This document shows, piece by piece, positions 42,975 to 51,927 of a DNA stretch of 64,000 nt. Position numbers and translations under genes: made by a program. Under the pieces are notes generated by a model. The model had not been told where the DNA came from. It ran no database searches and was given only the letters and a program-made list of their open reading frames with translations. Origin of the DNA: Flavobacterium sp. 11 (lineage in GTDB: Bacteria > Bacteroidota > Bacteroidia > Flavobacteriales > Flavobacteriaceae); NCBI RefSeq assembly GCF_002754315.1, contig NZ_PEFE01000001.1:3286001-3350000 (forward strand), written 5' to 3'. The stretch's first letter is position 1. Each line of letters begins with the position of its first letter.

Positions 42975-43553
42975 ATGAGTATAGAAAGAGAATTAAGCAA
43001 GCGTAGCGGATCGAAATGTGAACTTTGTGGTGCAACCGAAAACTTAAAAGTATATCAAGTTTTACCAACCAAAAAAGGTGGACTTGATGAAAGTATTATG
43101 GCTTGCAGCACGTGTATCGACCAAATCGAAAATCCGGATAACGTAGATTTAAATCATTGGAGATGTTTGAATGACAGTATGTGGAGCGAACATACCGCGG
43201 TGCAAGTGGTTGCGTGGAGAATGTTAAGCCGCATGCGTGCTGCGGGATGGCCTCAAGAATTATTGGACCAAATGTATTTAGACGAGGATACTTTAGCTTG
43301 GGCGCAAGCAACAGGCGAAGGTGAAGACGATGAAAATAAAGTAATTCACCGCGATAGCAACGGCGTAATTTTGGAACACGGAGATTCAGTCGTTTTAATC
43401 AAAGATTTGAAAGTAAAAGGTTCAAGCATGGTGGCCAAACAAGGAACTGCAGTTCGTAACATCAGACTGGACCATGAAAATGCCGAATACATTGAAGGAA
43501 AAGTAGATGGTCAGCAGATTGTTATCATTACACAATACGTTAAGAAAATATAG
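42975..43553 (+). CDS. PhnA-like zinc-ribbon protein
   Basis: The 192-residue protein has an N-terminal four-cysteine zinc site (Cys15, Cys18, Cys44, Cys47). An extended middle (ARGWPQELLDQMYLD-like) follows, and the C-terminal PhnA domain HRDSNGVILEHGDSVVLIKDLKVKGSSMVAKQGTAVRNIRL. The family was named from the E. coli phn region, but phosphonate use is not supported here and the function is unknown. Confidence 0.88.
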   Translation: MSIERELSKRSGSKCELCGATENLKVYQVLPTKKGGLDESIMACSTCIDQIENPDNVDLNHWRCLNDSMWSEHTAVQVVAWRMLSRMRAAGWPQELLDQMYLDEDTLAWAQATGEGEDDENKVIHRDSNGVILEHGDSVVLIKDLKVKGSSMVAKQGTAVRNIRLDHENAEYIEGKVDGQQIVIITQYVKKI

Positions 43554-43556
43554 TCA

Positions 43557-43728
43557 TCAGTTTGCTGTGTTCAGTGATCAGTTAAAAAAATGGAGTGGTC
43601 AATGGTCAGTTTTTAGTCAGTTATAAAAAAACATTCCAACAATAAAAAATCGTTAGCAGTAAATTTACTGCTAACGATTTTTTTTTTAACTGAGAACTGC
43701 GACTGAACACTGCCAACTGATTACTCCT
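43557..43728. repeat. Nested inverted repeat around a 34-bp palindromic terminator
   Basis: The core (43647-43680) is a perfect 34-bp palindrome with arms AAATCGTTAGCAGTAAA and its complement, flanked by A and T tracts; it should terminate transcripts of both strands. Outside it, CAGTTTGCTGTGTTCAGTGATCAGTT (from about 43557) and the region ending TGAACACTGCCAACTGATTA (to about 43723) are imperfectly inverted. A related GTGTTCAGTCGC string occurs at 60986. Confidence 0.7.
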
Positions 43729-45067
43729 CCTCTTTCTTAATCACTTTTCTGGCCACTTCAATTTTAAACTTCTTGCCTTTCATTTTTTCGTCTTTAATGG
43801 CGTGCAATAAATCTTTTACTTTATTGAATTTCACGGCAGCAAACGAAATAAAATCTTTGACTTCAATTAAACCTAAATCACCTTTTTCTAATTTTCCTTT
43901 TTGGGAAAAGAAACCGACAATGTCAATTTTATTCAGTTTGTTTTTCTTTCCTCCACTGATATAAATGGTTTGAAATTCAGGTGGTTTTGGCAATGAAGTG
44001 GAATTTTCCACATTCAAAACGCTCATTCCGTAATCGATATAATCCATTTTTTTCTCACTTTCATGAGCAATAATATACGCCGTACCAGAAGCTAACATAC
44101 GTGCTGTACGTCCGTTTCTATGGGTAAATTCGTCTTCTTTAGATGGCAAATGATAATGGATTACGTGATTCATTTCGGGGATATCAAGACCACGGGCAGC
44201 CAAATCAGTAGTGATAAGATAGCTTACACTTCCGTTTCTGAACTGGATTAAAGCGCGTTCTCTTTCGTCCTGATCCATTCCGCCATGATAATACGTGGCG
44301 TAAATACCTTTTTCGTTCAAGGTATCGCTGATGCGTTCTGCAGCATCACGATGGTTACAAAAAACAATTGCCGACTGTGATTTCAACGAACAAATCAAGT
44401 TGAACAAACTTCCTATTTTGTCTTTTTCTTTTGAAACGACCATTTTCATGGAAAGATTCGTTTCGTCCACGTTTTCTGGAATGAAATCTAAAATAGTTGG
44501 ATTTACGACTCTTGTATATCTTGGAATCTCAATATCGGAAGTGGCCGAAACTAAAACGCGTTTGTTCAGTTTCGTTAATTTTCCAATGATAAATGACATT
44601 TGCTCATGGAAACCCAATTGCAATGATTTGTCAAATTCATCCAAAATCAAGGTTTGAATTTTATCCACACGAAAAGTTCCTCTGTCAATATGATCTGCAA
44701 TTCTTCCCGGAGTTCCCACTAAAACTGCTGGAGGATTGCTTAAATTCTTGATTTCAGTATCAATGGAATGTCCACCGTAGCACACATTTACTTTATAATC
44801 AGTTCCCATTTTTTTCCAAACCTGCTCAATCTGTAATCCTAATTCGCGTGATGGAACCAAAATCAAACATTGAACCGATTGGATTTCAGGTTGTAACATT
44901 TCTAAAATAGGCAACAAAAAAGCCAAAGTTTTTCCGGAACCAGTTGGCGAAAGCAATAAAACATTATTGTCATTCAGGATCGTATCTTGTGCTACTTCCT
45001 GCATTTCATTCAGGCTTTCGATGCCTAAATTCAAAAGTATATTGTTGGAATGGTGTTTCTTATTCAT
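43721..45067 (-). CDS. DEAD-box-type RNA helicase with DbpA RNA-binding domain (motif II is DEFD)
   Basis: The 448-residue helicase shows SPTGSGKT (40-47), PSRELGLQ, GTPGRI, SATSD, TTDLAARGLDIP and HRNGRTAR in order. The Walker B box reads DEFD (143-146) instead of DEAD. The C-terminal roughly 75 residues (TIYISGGKKNKLNKIDIVGFF to FKIEVARK) are the DbpA-type RRM that directs DbpA to 23S rRNA. A ribosome-assembly role is inferred. Monocistronic and predicted leaderless. Confidence 0.9.
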   Translation of the reverse strand: MNKKHHSNNILLNLGIESLNEMQEVAQDTILNDNNVLLLSPTGSGKTLAFLLPILEMLQPEIQSVQCLILVPSRELGLQIEQVWKKMGTDYKVNVCYGGHSIDTEIKNLSNPPAVLVGTPGRIADHIDRGTFRVDKIQTLILDEFDKSLQLGFHEQMSFIIGKLTKLNKRVLVSATSDIEIPRYTRVVNPTILDFIPENVDETNLSMKMVVSKEKDKIGSLFNLICSLKSQSAIVFCNHRDAAERISDTLNEKGIYATYYHGGMDQDERERALIQFRNGSVSYLITTDLAARGLDIPEMNHVIHYHLPSKEDEFTHRNGRTARMLASGTAYIIAHESEKKMDYIDYGMSVLNVENSTSLPKPPEFQTIYISGGKKNKLNKIDIVGFFSQKGKLEKGDLGLIEVKDFISFAAVKFNKVKDLLHAIKDEKMKGKKFKIEVARKVIKKEEE

Positions 45068-45071
45068 TTTG

Positions 45072-45079
45072 CAAAGGTA
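45072..45079 (-). promoter_or_regulatory. -7 box 4 nt before the helicase start codon
   Basis: The minus strand reads TACCTTTG, ending 4 nt before the ATG at 45067. As at 16545 and 47552, this spacing predicts transcription starting at the start codon. Confidence 0.5.
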
Positions 45080-45181
45080 ATTTTTAATTCTGAGTTATGA
45101 ATTTTGAATTCTAAATTTTCATTTTTTTAAATCGGGAGCTTCCTTTTCTTACTATCATTTCTATTCCTATCGAAAAAAAGC

Positions 45182-45189
45182 TACATTTG
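45182..45189 (+). promoter_or_regulatory. -7 box of the M14 peptidase gene
   Basis: TACATTTG is a perfect -7 box 23 nt before the ATG at 45213. The -33 region matches poorly. Confidence 0.45.
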
Positions 45190-45212
45190 AAATTCAATTT
45201 AAAAACCGAAAT

Positions 45213-46943
45213 ATGAGATTTTTCACATTCCTTTTTTTACTATTCTCCATCAACTCATTTGCACAAAAAACGAATAAATACGATACTTTTTTCGAAAAAG
45301 GAAATGGAAATCAATCCGCATCCTACCAGGAAACAATCGCTTATTATAAACTTCTGGCAGATGAATTCCCGACTATCGAAATGCAAAAAATGGGCTTGAC
45401 AGACAGCGGCGAACCATTGCATATGGTTGTTTTTAATCCTGAAAAGCAATTTAATTTTGAAATCATCAAAAAAAACAAAGCGGTAATTCTGCTTAATAAC
45501 GGTATCCACGCGGGAGAACCGGACGGAATTGATGCCAGTATGCAATTGTTTAGAGATTTGGCTTTGGGCAAAATAAAAGTACCAAAAAATACCGTTATCG
45601 TTTGTATTCCGGTGTATAATATTGGAGGTGCTTTAAACAGAAACTCCACTTCAAGAGCCAATCAGGATGGACCGGAAATCTATGGTTTTAGGGGTAATGC
45701 CAGAAACTACGATTTGAATCGCGATTTCATCAAGTCAGATACCCGAAACACCAAAAGTTTTGTGGACATTTTCCATAAAATAAATGCCGATGTTTTTATT
45801 GATAATCACGTTAGCAATGGCGCAGATTACCAATATAAACTTACCTACATTATGACCCAGCACAACAAATTAGGAACCGTTTTAGGTAATTTTTTAAATA
45901 CCGAAATGATGCCTGCTTTGGTCAAAGATTTACAAGAAAAAGACATTGAGACCACACCTTATGTCAATGCTTTTCAGGATACTCCGGATAAAGGTTTTGG
46001 TCAATTTTTTGAAAGCCCACGATTTGCTACGGGCTATACTTCATTGTTCAATACCATTGGGTTTGTGGTGGAAACACACATGCTGAAAAAATACGCTGAT
46101 CGTGTGAAAGTAACATACGAATACATGCGTTCCACAATTGATTTTACGGATGCAAATTATCAAAAAATCAAACAACTACGATTGAAAAATGAAGAGCAGT
46201 ATAAACCAAAAAAAGCGTACCCTATAAAATGGGAAATTGACAGTACAAAAACGATTCCTTTTTCGTTTTTAGGCTATGAAGCCAGTTATAAGAAAAGTGA
46301 TGTGACATCAGGAAATCGCTTGTTTTATGACCGTACAAAACCATACAAAAAAGATATTCCGTACAGCAAGGAATTCAAATCCGTAAAAGAGATAATCATT
46401 CCGGAAGCGTATATTATTCCAAGAGGATTTTGGCCGGTAATTGAATTATTAAAGAGCAATACTATCTCCTATCGCCAACTAAAAAATGATACTATAATTG
46501 AAGTGGAAAGCTATAAAATTGCCGACTTTAAAACAACAAGTTCAGCTTATGAAGGGCATTATTTACACCGAAACACTTCGGTAACCGCTAAAATGGAGAA
46601 AGTGGCTTTCGCCAAAGGAGATTACGTTATTCCTACTCAGCAAAAAGGAATCAAATATTTATTGGAAACACTGGAACCCGAAGCAATAGATTCTTTTTTC
46701 AACTGGAACTTTTTTGACACGATGTTACAGCAAAAAGAAGGCTATTCTGACTATGTTTTTGAAGATTCTGCTACACAGATTTTAAAAGAAAATCCAAAAC
46801 TAAAAGCCGAATTTGATTTGAAAAAACAAAGTGACGTAAACTTTATCAATAATCCGGAAGCGCAACTGGACTGGATTTACAAACATTCTGTTTATTATGA
46901 AAAGGCACATTTACAATATCCGGTATATCGTATTTTAAAATAA
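45213..46943 (+). CDS. Secreted M14 family zinc carboxypeptidase
   Basis: The 576-residue exported protein (signal peptide about 1-17, NSFAQ) has the M14 HxxE zinc motif, His99 and Glu102 in NNGIHAGEPDGID. A later ligand is FIDNHVSNGADYQY, and the catalytic Glu is probably in VVETHMLKKYADRV. A C-terminal accessory region of about 200 residues follows the peptidase domain. It probably trims peptides in the periplasm. A convergent terminator separates it from the NUDIX gene. Confidence 0.9.
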   Translation: MRFFTFLFLLFSINSFAQKTNKYDTFFEKGNGNQSASYQETIAYYKLLADEFPTIEMQKMGLTDSGEPLHMVVFNPEKQFNFEIIKKNKAVILLNNGIHAGEPDGIDASMQLFRDLALGKIKVPKNTVIVCIPVYNIGGALNRNSTSRANQDGPEIYGFRGNARNYDLNRDFIKSDTRNTKSFVDIFHKINADVFIDNHVSNGADYQYKLTYIMTQHNKLGTVLGNFLNTEMMPALVKDLQEKDIETTPYVNAFQDTPDKGFGQFFESPRFATGYTSLFNTIGFVVETHMLKKYADRVKVTYEYMRSTIDFTDANYQKIKQLRLKNEEQYKPKKAYPIKWEIDSTKTIPFSFLGYEASYKKSDVTSGNRLFYDRTKPYKKDIPYSKEFKSVKEIIIPEAYIIPRGFWPVIELLKSNTISYRQLKNDTIIEVESYKIADFKTTSSAYEGHYLHRNTSVTAKMEKVAFAKGDYVIPTQQKGIKYLLETLEPEAIDSFFNWNFFDTMLQQKEGYSDYVFEDSATQILKENPKLKAEFDLKKQSDVNFINNPEAQLDWIYKHSVYYEKAHLQYPVYRILK

Positions 46944-46945
46944 AA

Positions 46946-46972
46946 AAAAGCTCCTATTTCAGGAGCTTTTCT
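46946..46972. terminator. Terminator between convergent M14 and NUDIX genes
   Basis: AAAAGCTCCT (46946-46955) and AGGAGCTTTT (46961-46970) form a perfect 10-bp stem with an ATTTC loop. It overlaps the last codons of the NUDIX gene on the minus strand and can serve both. Confidence 0.75.
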
Positions 46973-47556
46973 TCTTCAAATAATAATTTTATGTTCTCGT
47001 AAGAGTTTTTTAACGCCTCTTTTATTTGTTCTGGATTCATCCAAGCTACCTTTTCGATTCCTTCTTCTAATTGCCCTTGTGGGGTTCCTTCAAAATCAGA
47101 TTGCATTTCGAACCAATGCGTTATTTTTAATTTATATTTTCCATTACGTCTAAAAACGTGATATGTTTTTTGAAGTTTATGAGATATTGTCAATCCATTT
47201 ACTCCAGTTTCTTCCTCTACTTCACGCATGGCAGTGGCATCAATTTCCTCCCCTTTTTCGATTCCGCCCTTTGGTAAATCCCATTTTCCATTTCTGAAAA
47301 TGAACAAAACCTCGCCTTTTTTATTGTAAACTAAACCGCCACCAGCTTTGGCAACAGGGATTTTTGCTTTCAAAGTCTTCAAAATAACGCTTTCATCAGG
47401 ATGATATAGGTAGGCTTTTTGAATTTTATTTTGAAAGATTTTTACTATAAGTTGCTCTATGTCAATACTTTCTAATAAAAACAATTGAAAATCCGTCTCC
47501 TTAGAGATGTGATTTGTCAAAAAAAGTGGTTTGTCGTTAACAAAAACTTTATACAT
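46954..47556 (-). CDS. NUDIX hydrolase
   Basis: The 200-residue protein has a complete NUDIX box (GGIEKGEEIDATAMREVEEETGV, about 97-119) in the second half, preceded by a roughly 70-residue N-terminal region (MYKVFVNDKPLFLTN) characteristic of a Bacteroidetes subfamily. It hydrolyses a nucleoside diphosphate linked to another moiety; substrate unknown. The start codon is only 7 bp from that of divergent pyrE, so each gene's promoter lies within the other's coding or leader region. Confidence 0.9.
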   Translation of the reverse strand: MYKVFVNDKPLFLTNHISKETDFQLFLLESIDIEQLIVKIFQNKIQKAYLYHPDESVILKTLKAKIPVAKAGGGLVYNKKGEVLFIFRNGKWDLPKGGIEKGEEIDATAMREVEEETGVNGLTISHKLQKTYHVFRRNGKYKLKITHWFEMQSDFEGTPQGQLEEGIEKVAWMNPEQIKEALKNSYENIKLLFEEEKLLK

Positions 47557-47559
47557 TTG
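47530..47559 (+). promoter_or_regulatory. pyrE promoter inside the NUDIX gene, predicted leaderless
   Basis: TTTG (47530-47533), an 18-bp spacer and TACATTTG (47552-47559) fit the consensus. The pyrE ATG is 4 nt further on. The whole promoter overlaps the first codons of the divergent NUDIX gene. Confidence 0.65.
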
Positions 47560-47563
47560 TACT

Positions 47564-48211
47564 ATGATTTTTAATAAAGATACAGCCGAAAAAACAGCCG
47601 AATTTCTTTTGCAAATAAATGCAATTAAATTGAATCCAAGAAATCCTTTTACATGGGCTTCTGGATGGAAATCGCCTATTTATTGTGATAACCGATTAAT
47701 CCTCTCATTTCCAGCCGTAAGGAATTACGTCCGGGATGAATTTTCCAAAAATATTGAGAAACAATTTGGTAAACCAGATGTTATTGCTGGTGTTGCCACT
47801 GGAGCAATAGGAATTGGAATGCTAGTAGCGGAAAGTTTGGGATTGCCATTTGTGTATGTTCGTCCAGAACCGAAGAAACACGGAAGACAAAATCAAGTGG
47901 AAGGTTTTTTACAAAAAGGACAAAATGTAGTTGTTGTAGAAGATTTAATCAGCACTGGAAGCAGCAGTTTACTTGCTGTAGAAGCTTTGCGCGAAGCTGG
48001 AGCTAATGTAAAAGGTATGGCCGCCATATTCACGTATGGTTTTGAAGTTGCTGAAGAAAACTTTAAAAACGCACATATCGATTTGTTTACATTGAGTAAT
48101 TATCAAAATTTATTAAATTTAGCTGTTGCCAAAAGGTATATTACTGAGGAAGAAGAGCAAACTTTAAGAGAATGGAATGTGAGTCCGTCCACTTGGACAA
48201 TTGAAGTTTAA
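47564..48211 (+). CDS. pyrE: Orotate phosphoribosyltransferase
   Basis: 215 residues from the ATG at 47564 (MIFNKDTAEKTAEFLLQ); an ORF extension to 47531 overlaps the promoter and is rejected. The type I PRTase converts orotate and PRPP to OMP in pyrimidine synthesis. It shows PFTWASGWKSPIYCDNR, DVIAGVATGAIGIGMLVAE and the PRPP motif VVVVEDLISTGSSSLLAVEAL. Followed 28 bp later by an SRPBCC gene. Confidence 0.95.
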   Translation: MIFNKDTAEKTAEFLLQINAIKLNPRNPFTWASGWKSPIYCDNRLILSFPAVRNYVRDEFSKNIEKQFGKPDVIAGVATGAIGIGMLVAESLGLPFVYVRPEPKKHGRQNQVEGFLQKGQNVVVVEDLISTGSSSLLAVEALREAGANVKGMAAIFTYGFEVAEENFKNAHIDLFTLSNYQNLLNLAVAKRYITEEEEQTLREWNVSPSTWTIEV

Positions 48212-48239
48212 AACAACCTAATAAATAAATACCACAAAG

Positions 48240-48632
48240 ATGAACTTAGAAAGTCCAAAAGTCAGTGTTCAAAAATCAGCTCAAGAATTATTTGACTTGT
48301 TGAGTGATGTCAAAAATTTTGAAAAATTAATGCCTGAAAACATTGCTAAATTTGAAGTTATAGGTGACGATGCTTTTATTTTTGGATTGAAAGGAATGCC
48401 AGAAATTAAGCTTAAAATGAAAGAAAAAGTAGCTCCAAACAAAATTGTTCTAGGAGCGGCAAGTGATAAACTTCCATTTACATTGATAGCAAACATAGAT
48501 TCGGTTTCGGACAATTCGAGTGATGTAAAACTTGATTTTGAAGGTGATTTTAATCCTATGATGGCAATGATGATAAAAGGACCAATTGGAAAATTTATCG
48601 AAACTTTAGCCGGAAATATGACTAAATTGTAA
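48240..48632 (+). CDS. SRPBCC (START-like) family protein
   Basis: The 130-residue protein has the helix-grip shape of the CoxG/polyketide-cyclase-like family: VQKSAQELFDLLSDVKNFEKLMPENIAKFEVIGDDAFIFGLKGMPEIKLKMKEKV, and a C-terminal amphipathic helix GPIGKFIETLAGNMTKL. Such proteins bind hydrophobic ligands; the ligand is unknown. Probably co-transcribed with pyrE. A terminator follows. Confidence 0.85.
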   Translation: MNLESPKVSVQKSAQELFDLLSDVKNFEKLMPENIAKFEVIGDDAFIFGLKGMPEIKLKMKEKVAPNKIVLGAASDKLPFTLIANIDSVSDNSSDVKLDFEGDFNPMMAMMIKGPIGKFIETLAGNMTKL

Positions 48633-48655
48633 AAACTACATTAAATAAATATAAG

Positions 48656-48692
48656 AAACCCTTTCAGTACAAACCTGAAAGGGTTTTTTATT
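48656..48692. terminator. Terminator between SRPBCC and birA
   Basis: AAACCCTTTCAG (48656-48667) pairs perfectly with CTGAAAGGGTTT (48675-48686) around a 7-nt loop, then T residues. It serves the plus-strand pyrE unit and possibly birA. Confidence 0.85.
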
Positions 48693-48711
48693 GAATTGCA
48701 ACAATAAGCCA

Positions 48712-49440
48712 TTAATATAACATTTGAATTTCTTTGATATCAAATTCAGCAATAGTGTCATCTTCCAGAAGAACCTGCAGTTTCCCAACTGAAGAAACTC
48801 CTTGAATAATTCCCATAAAATTTTGTTTCATTTGATTTGAAAAAGGCATTGGCAACCCTTTTTTATATAATTTATCACTATAAGCTGACCACAAAACGGC
48901 AGCATTGTGTTTGCATAGCTTCACATTTTTTTCTATTGCGTCACAAATGGAAAAAAGAAGTTCGTCTTTATCAAATTTAGCATCACAAATAACCGCCAAA
49001 GAAGAGGCTTTTGGTAAATTTTCGAAATTGGTTTGGTTCACATTAAGTCCTAAACCTACAATAGAAATAATGGTTCCGTCACTTTTGATACTGTTTTCAA
49101 TCAAAATGCCACCTATTTTTTTGTTGTATGACATTATGTCGTTAGGCCATTTTATACTAAGATTAGGAATCTTAAACGATTCCAAAACTTCAATTACAGC
49201 AAGTGAAACCGCAATATTCAGGTTGAAAATCTGACAAATATCCTCCAAAAAATCCTTGACCAAAATACTCATTATTAAGTTTTTACTCGTCTCAGAGGCC
49301 CAAACAGCACCCATTTGGCCTTTCCCCATAGTTTGATTCTCAGCAGTTACAACAGTAAAGTTTTCTAACTCTTGTTTATTCGATAACCCTTTAAGGAATT
49401 CGTTTGTAGAATCTATGGCATCGAGTTTGATTAGTTTCAT
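48712..49440 (-). CDS. birA: Biotin--[acetyl-CoA-carboxylase] ligase
   Basis: The 242-residue ligase adenylates biotin and attaches it to biotin-carboxyl-carrier proteins. MGKGQMGAVW (38-47) is the biotin/AMP loop and SIKWPNDIMSYNKKIGGILIE (Lys97) is the catalytic block. It lacks the N-terminal helix-turn-helix of E. coli BirA, so it is the non-regulatory (group I) type. Divergent from rsfS. Confidence 0.94.
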   Translation of the reverse strand: MKLIKLDAIDSTNEFLKGLSNKQELENFTVVTAENQTMGKGQMGAVWASETSKNLIMSILVKDFLEDICQIFNLNIAVSLAVIEVLESFKIPNLSIKWPNDIMSYNKKIGGILIENSIKSDGTIISIVGLGLNVNQTNFENLPKASSLAVICDAKFDKDELLFSICDAIEKNVKLCKHNAAVLWSAYSDKLYKKGLPMPFSNQMKQNFMGIIQGVSSVGKLQVLLEDDTIAEFDIKEIQMLY

Positions 49441-49483
49441 ATACAGTTTTTTGTGAAACAGAATTTAATATTGTGTTAAGGTT

Positions 49484-49517
49484 CAAAAATAATCACAAAA
49501 AATGGTAACTTTACAAA
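49484..49517 (-). promoter_or_regulatory. birA promoter
   Basis: On the minus strand TATTTTTG (49484-49491) and TTTG (49514-49517) lie 22 bp apart. The leader to the ATG at 49440 is about 40 nt. Confidence 0.5.
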
Positions 49518-49537
49518 CTTATATATAAAAATAATTC

Positions 49538-49909
49538 ATGGCGAAAAAGACTATAAATAATGACGTTCTATTGGCGAACATCATTAAGGGGATAGAAGAG
49601 GTAAAAGGAAATGATATTGATATTCTTGATTTAAGAGAGATAGACACCGCAGTTTGCGACTATTTCATCATCTGCAATGGTAATTCAAATACACAAGTTA
49701 ACGCTATAGTCAACTCCATTCAAAAAACAGTATCCAAAGAATTAAAAGACAAGCCTTGGCATGTTGAAGGAACTGATAATGCAGAATGGGTACTAATGGA
49801 TTATGTAAATATTGTAGTTCATGTATTTCAAAAACACATCCGTGAATACTACAACATCGAAAGTTTATGGGGCGATGCAAAAATAACTACCATTGAAAAC
49901 AAATACTAA
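49538..49909 (+). CDS. rsfS: Ribosome silencing factor RsfS
   Basis: The 123-residue protein is of normal length for RsfS (Iojap family), which binds ribosomal protein L14 and blocks subunit joining in starvation. Family blocks: IIKGIEEVKGNDIDILDLREIDTAVCDYFIICNGNSNTQVNAIVNSI, KPWHVEGTDNAEWVLMDYVNIVVHVF and YYNIESLWGDA. It precedes ftsH by 19 bp; this pair is often co-transcribed. Confidence 0.95.
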   Translation: MAKKTINNDVLLANIIKGIEEVKGNDIDILDLREIDTAVCDYFIICNGNSNTQVNAIVNSIQKTVSKELKDKPWHVEGTDNAEWVLMDYVNIVVHVFQKHIREYYNIESLWGDAKITTIENKY

Positions 49910-49928
49910 AGAAACATAACTCCTAGTA

Positions 49929-51857
49929 ATGGCTAAAGATAATAATCCAAATTCGAATAAGTTTAAAATAAGCCCTTGGTTAATTTACACTGCAATATTA
50001 TTAATTTTCTTGTTTATAAGTTTTATAACTGGCGGTTCTAGTTTAAACGAACCAGGTCAATTAACTTCTTCTAAATTTAACGATTATTTAGAAAAAGGCC
50101 AGATCGAGAAAGTTATAGTTTATAATAAAACAGAAGCTGAAGTTTTTCTTAATGCTACAGCATTGAAAGATGCAGCCCACAAAAAAGTTTCTAAAGACGT
50201 TTTTGACAGACCTAACAAAGGTCCTCATTATACTTTTGACATTGGTAACGATCAGATTTTCCAAAACAAACTGGAAAAAGCTGTTGCTGAAGGTAAATTG
50301 AAAGATTTTAACTTCTTACCAAAAAACAACTGGTCGGATATTTTAATCAGTTTATTGCCAATCATCATTATTATAGCTGTTTGGATATTCATCATGCGAA
50401 AAATGTCTGGTGGTGGCGCTGGTGGCGGTGGCGGACAGATTTTTAACATTGGGAAATCAAAAGCTAAACTTTTTGACGAAAAAACAGATATCAAAACTAC
50501 TTTTAAAGATGTAGCTGGTTTAGAAGGAGCAAAAGAAGAGATTCAAGAAATTGTTGAATTCTTAAAAAATCCTGAAAAATACACTAATCTGGGTGGTAAA
50601 ATACCAAAAGGAGCTTTACTTGTAGGGCCTCCAGGAACTGGAAAAACCTTATTGGCAAAAGCCGTAGCTGGTGAAGCGCAAGTACCGTTTTTCTCTTTAT
50701 CAGGATCTGATTTTGTTGAAATGTTCGTAGGTGTGGGAGCTTCCCGTGTACGTGATTTATTCAAACAAGCCAAAGAAAAATCTCCAGCGATTATATTTAT
50801 TGATGAAATTGACGCAGTAGGTAGAGCCAGAGGAAAAAGCAATATGTCCGGTGGAAATGACGAACGTGAGAATACGTTAAACCAATTACTGACAGAGATG
50901 GACGGTTTTGGTACTAATTCTAATGTAATTGTTTTAGCTGCGACAAACAGAGCTGATGTACTGGACAAAGCCTTAATGCGTGCAGGTCGTTTTGACAGAC
51001 AAATTTTTGTAGACTTACCAGACATTCGTGAACGTGCTGAAATTTTCAAAGTACACCTTGCACCTTTGAAAAAAATTGAAGGATTGGATACTGACTTTTT
51101 AGCCAAACAAACTCCTGGTTTCTCAGGTGCTGATATTGCAAACGTATGTAATGAAGCTGCTTTGATTGCCGCAAGAAACAACAAAACTGCAGTTGACAAA
51201 CAAGATTTCCTTGATGCTGTAGATAGAATTGTAGGCGGTCTTGAAAAGAAAAATAAAATTGTAACTCCTGATGAGAAGAAAGCAATTGCTATCCATGAAG
51301 CAGGACACGCAACCGTTAGTTGGATGTTGGAACATGCTGCTCCATTAATTAAAGTAACCATTGTTCCTAGAGGACAAAGTTTAGGAGCCGCTTGGTACTT
51401 ACCAGAAGAACGTTTAATTGTTCGTCCTGATCAAATGCTAGACGAAATGTGTGCAACTATGGGTGGAAGAGCTGCTGAAAAAGTAACTTTTAACAGAATT
51501 TCTACCGGTGCTTTAAGTGACTTAGAAAAAGTTACAAAACAAGCCCGAGCTATGGTAACTGTTTATGGTTTGAATGAAAAAATTGGTAATGTTACCTATT
51601 ACGATTCAACAGGACAAAGCGAATACAATTTCTCTAAGCCTTATTCAGAAGAAACAGCCAGAGTTATTGATGAAGAAATTTCATTACTGATTGAAGGTCA
51701 ATACCAAAGAGCGATTCAAATATTAGAAGAGAATAAAGATAAACTAGATCAACTGGCAAATATCTTAATCGAGAAAGAAGTCATTTTTAAAGATGACTTA
51801 GAAGCTATTTTCGGAAAAAGAACATTTGATAAAAATCTTGAGGAAGTAGTATCTTAG
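49929..51857 (+). CDS. ftsH: ATP-dependent zinc metalloprotease FtsH
   Basis: The 642-residue membrane AAA+ protease degrades membrane and misassembled proteins. Two membrane helices (about 17-35 and 138-156) enclose a periplasmic domain. A glycine-rich linker (GGGAGGGGGQ) follows. Walker A is GPPGTGKT (232-239), Walker B IIFIDEIDAVG, the SRH ATNRADVLDKALMRAGRFDRQ, and the zinc site HEAGH (456-460). All catalytic elements are present. It lies between rsfS and the LUD gene, with a strong terminator after it. Confidence 0.98.
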   Translation: MAKDNNPNSNKFKISPWLIYTAILLIFLFISFITGGSSLNEPGQLTSSKFNDYLEKGQIEKVIVYNKTEAEVFLNATALKDAAHKKVSKDVFDRPNKGPHYTFDIGNDQIFQNKLEKAVAEGKLKDFNFLPKNNWSDILISLLPIIIIIAVWIFIMRKMSGGGAGGGGGQIFNIGKSKAKLFDEKTDIKTTFKDVAGLEGAKEEIQEIVEFLKNPEKYTNLGGKIPKGALLVGPPGTGKTLLAKAVAGEAQVPFFSLSGSDFVEMFVGVGASRVRDLFKQAKEKSPAIIFIDEIDAVGRARGKSNMSGGNDERENTLNQLLTEMDGFGTNSNVIVLAATNRADVLDKALMRAGRFDRQIFVDLPDIRERAEIFKVHLAPLKKIEGLDTDFLAKQTPGFSGADIANVCNEAALIAARNNKTAVDKQDFLDAVDRIVGGLEKKNKIVTPDEKKAIAIHEAGHATVSWMLEHAAPLIKVTIVPRGQSLGAAWYLPEERLIVRPDQMLDEMCATMGGRAAEKVTFNRISTGALSDLEKVTKQARAMVTVYGLNEKIGNVTYYDSTGQSEYNFSKPYSEETARVIDEEISLLIEGQYQRAIQILEENKDKLDQLANILIEKEVIFKDDLEAIFGKRTFDKNLEEVVS

Positions 51858-51886
51858 AAAACATATAAAATATTTAATTATTTTTA

Positions 51887-51927
51887 AAATCTTAATTCAA
51901 AAACTACTTTTGAATTAAGATTTTTTT
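51887..51927 (+). terminator. Terminator after ftsH
   Basis: AAATCTTAATTCAAAA and TTTTGAATTAAGATTT form a long AT-rich stem (about 51887-51923) with a short CTAC loop, continued by T residues. A new -7 box starts right after it. Confidence 0.8.

Noticed and set aside
50543-51361. 272-aa antisense ORF inside ftsH
   Set aside because: Fully opposite a conserved ftsH gene, with Ser/Ala-rich shadow composition and no recognisable domain.
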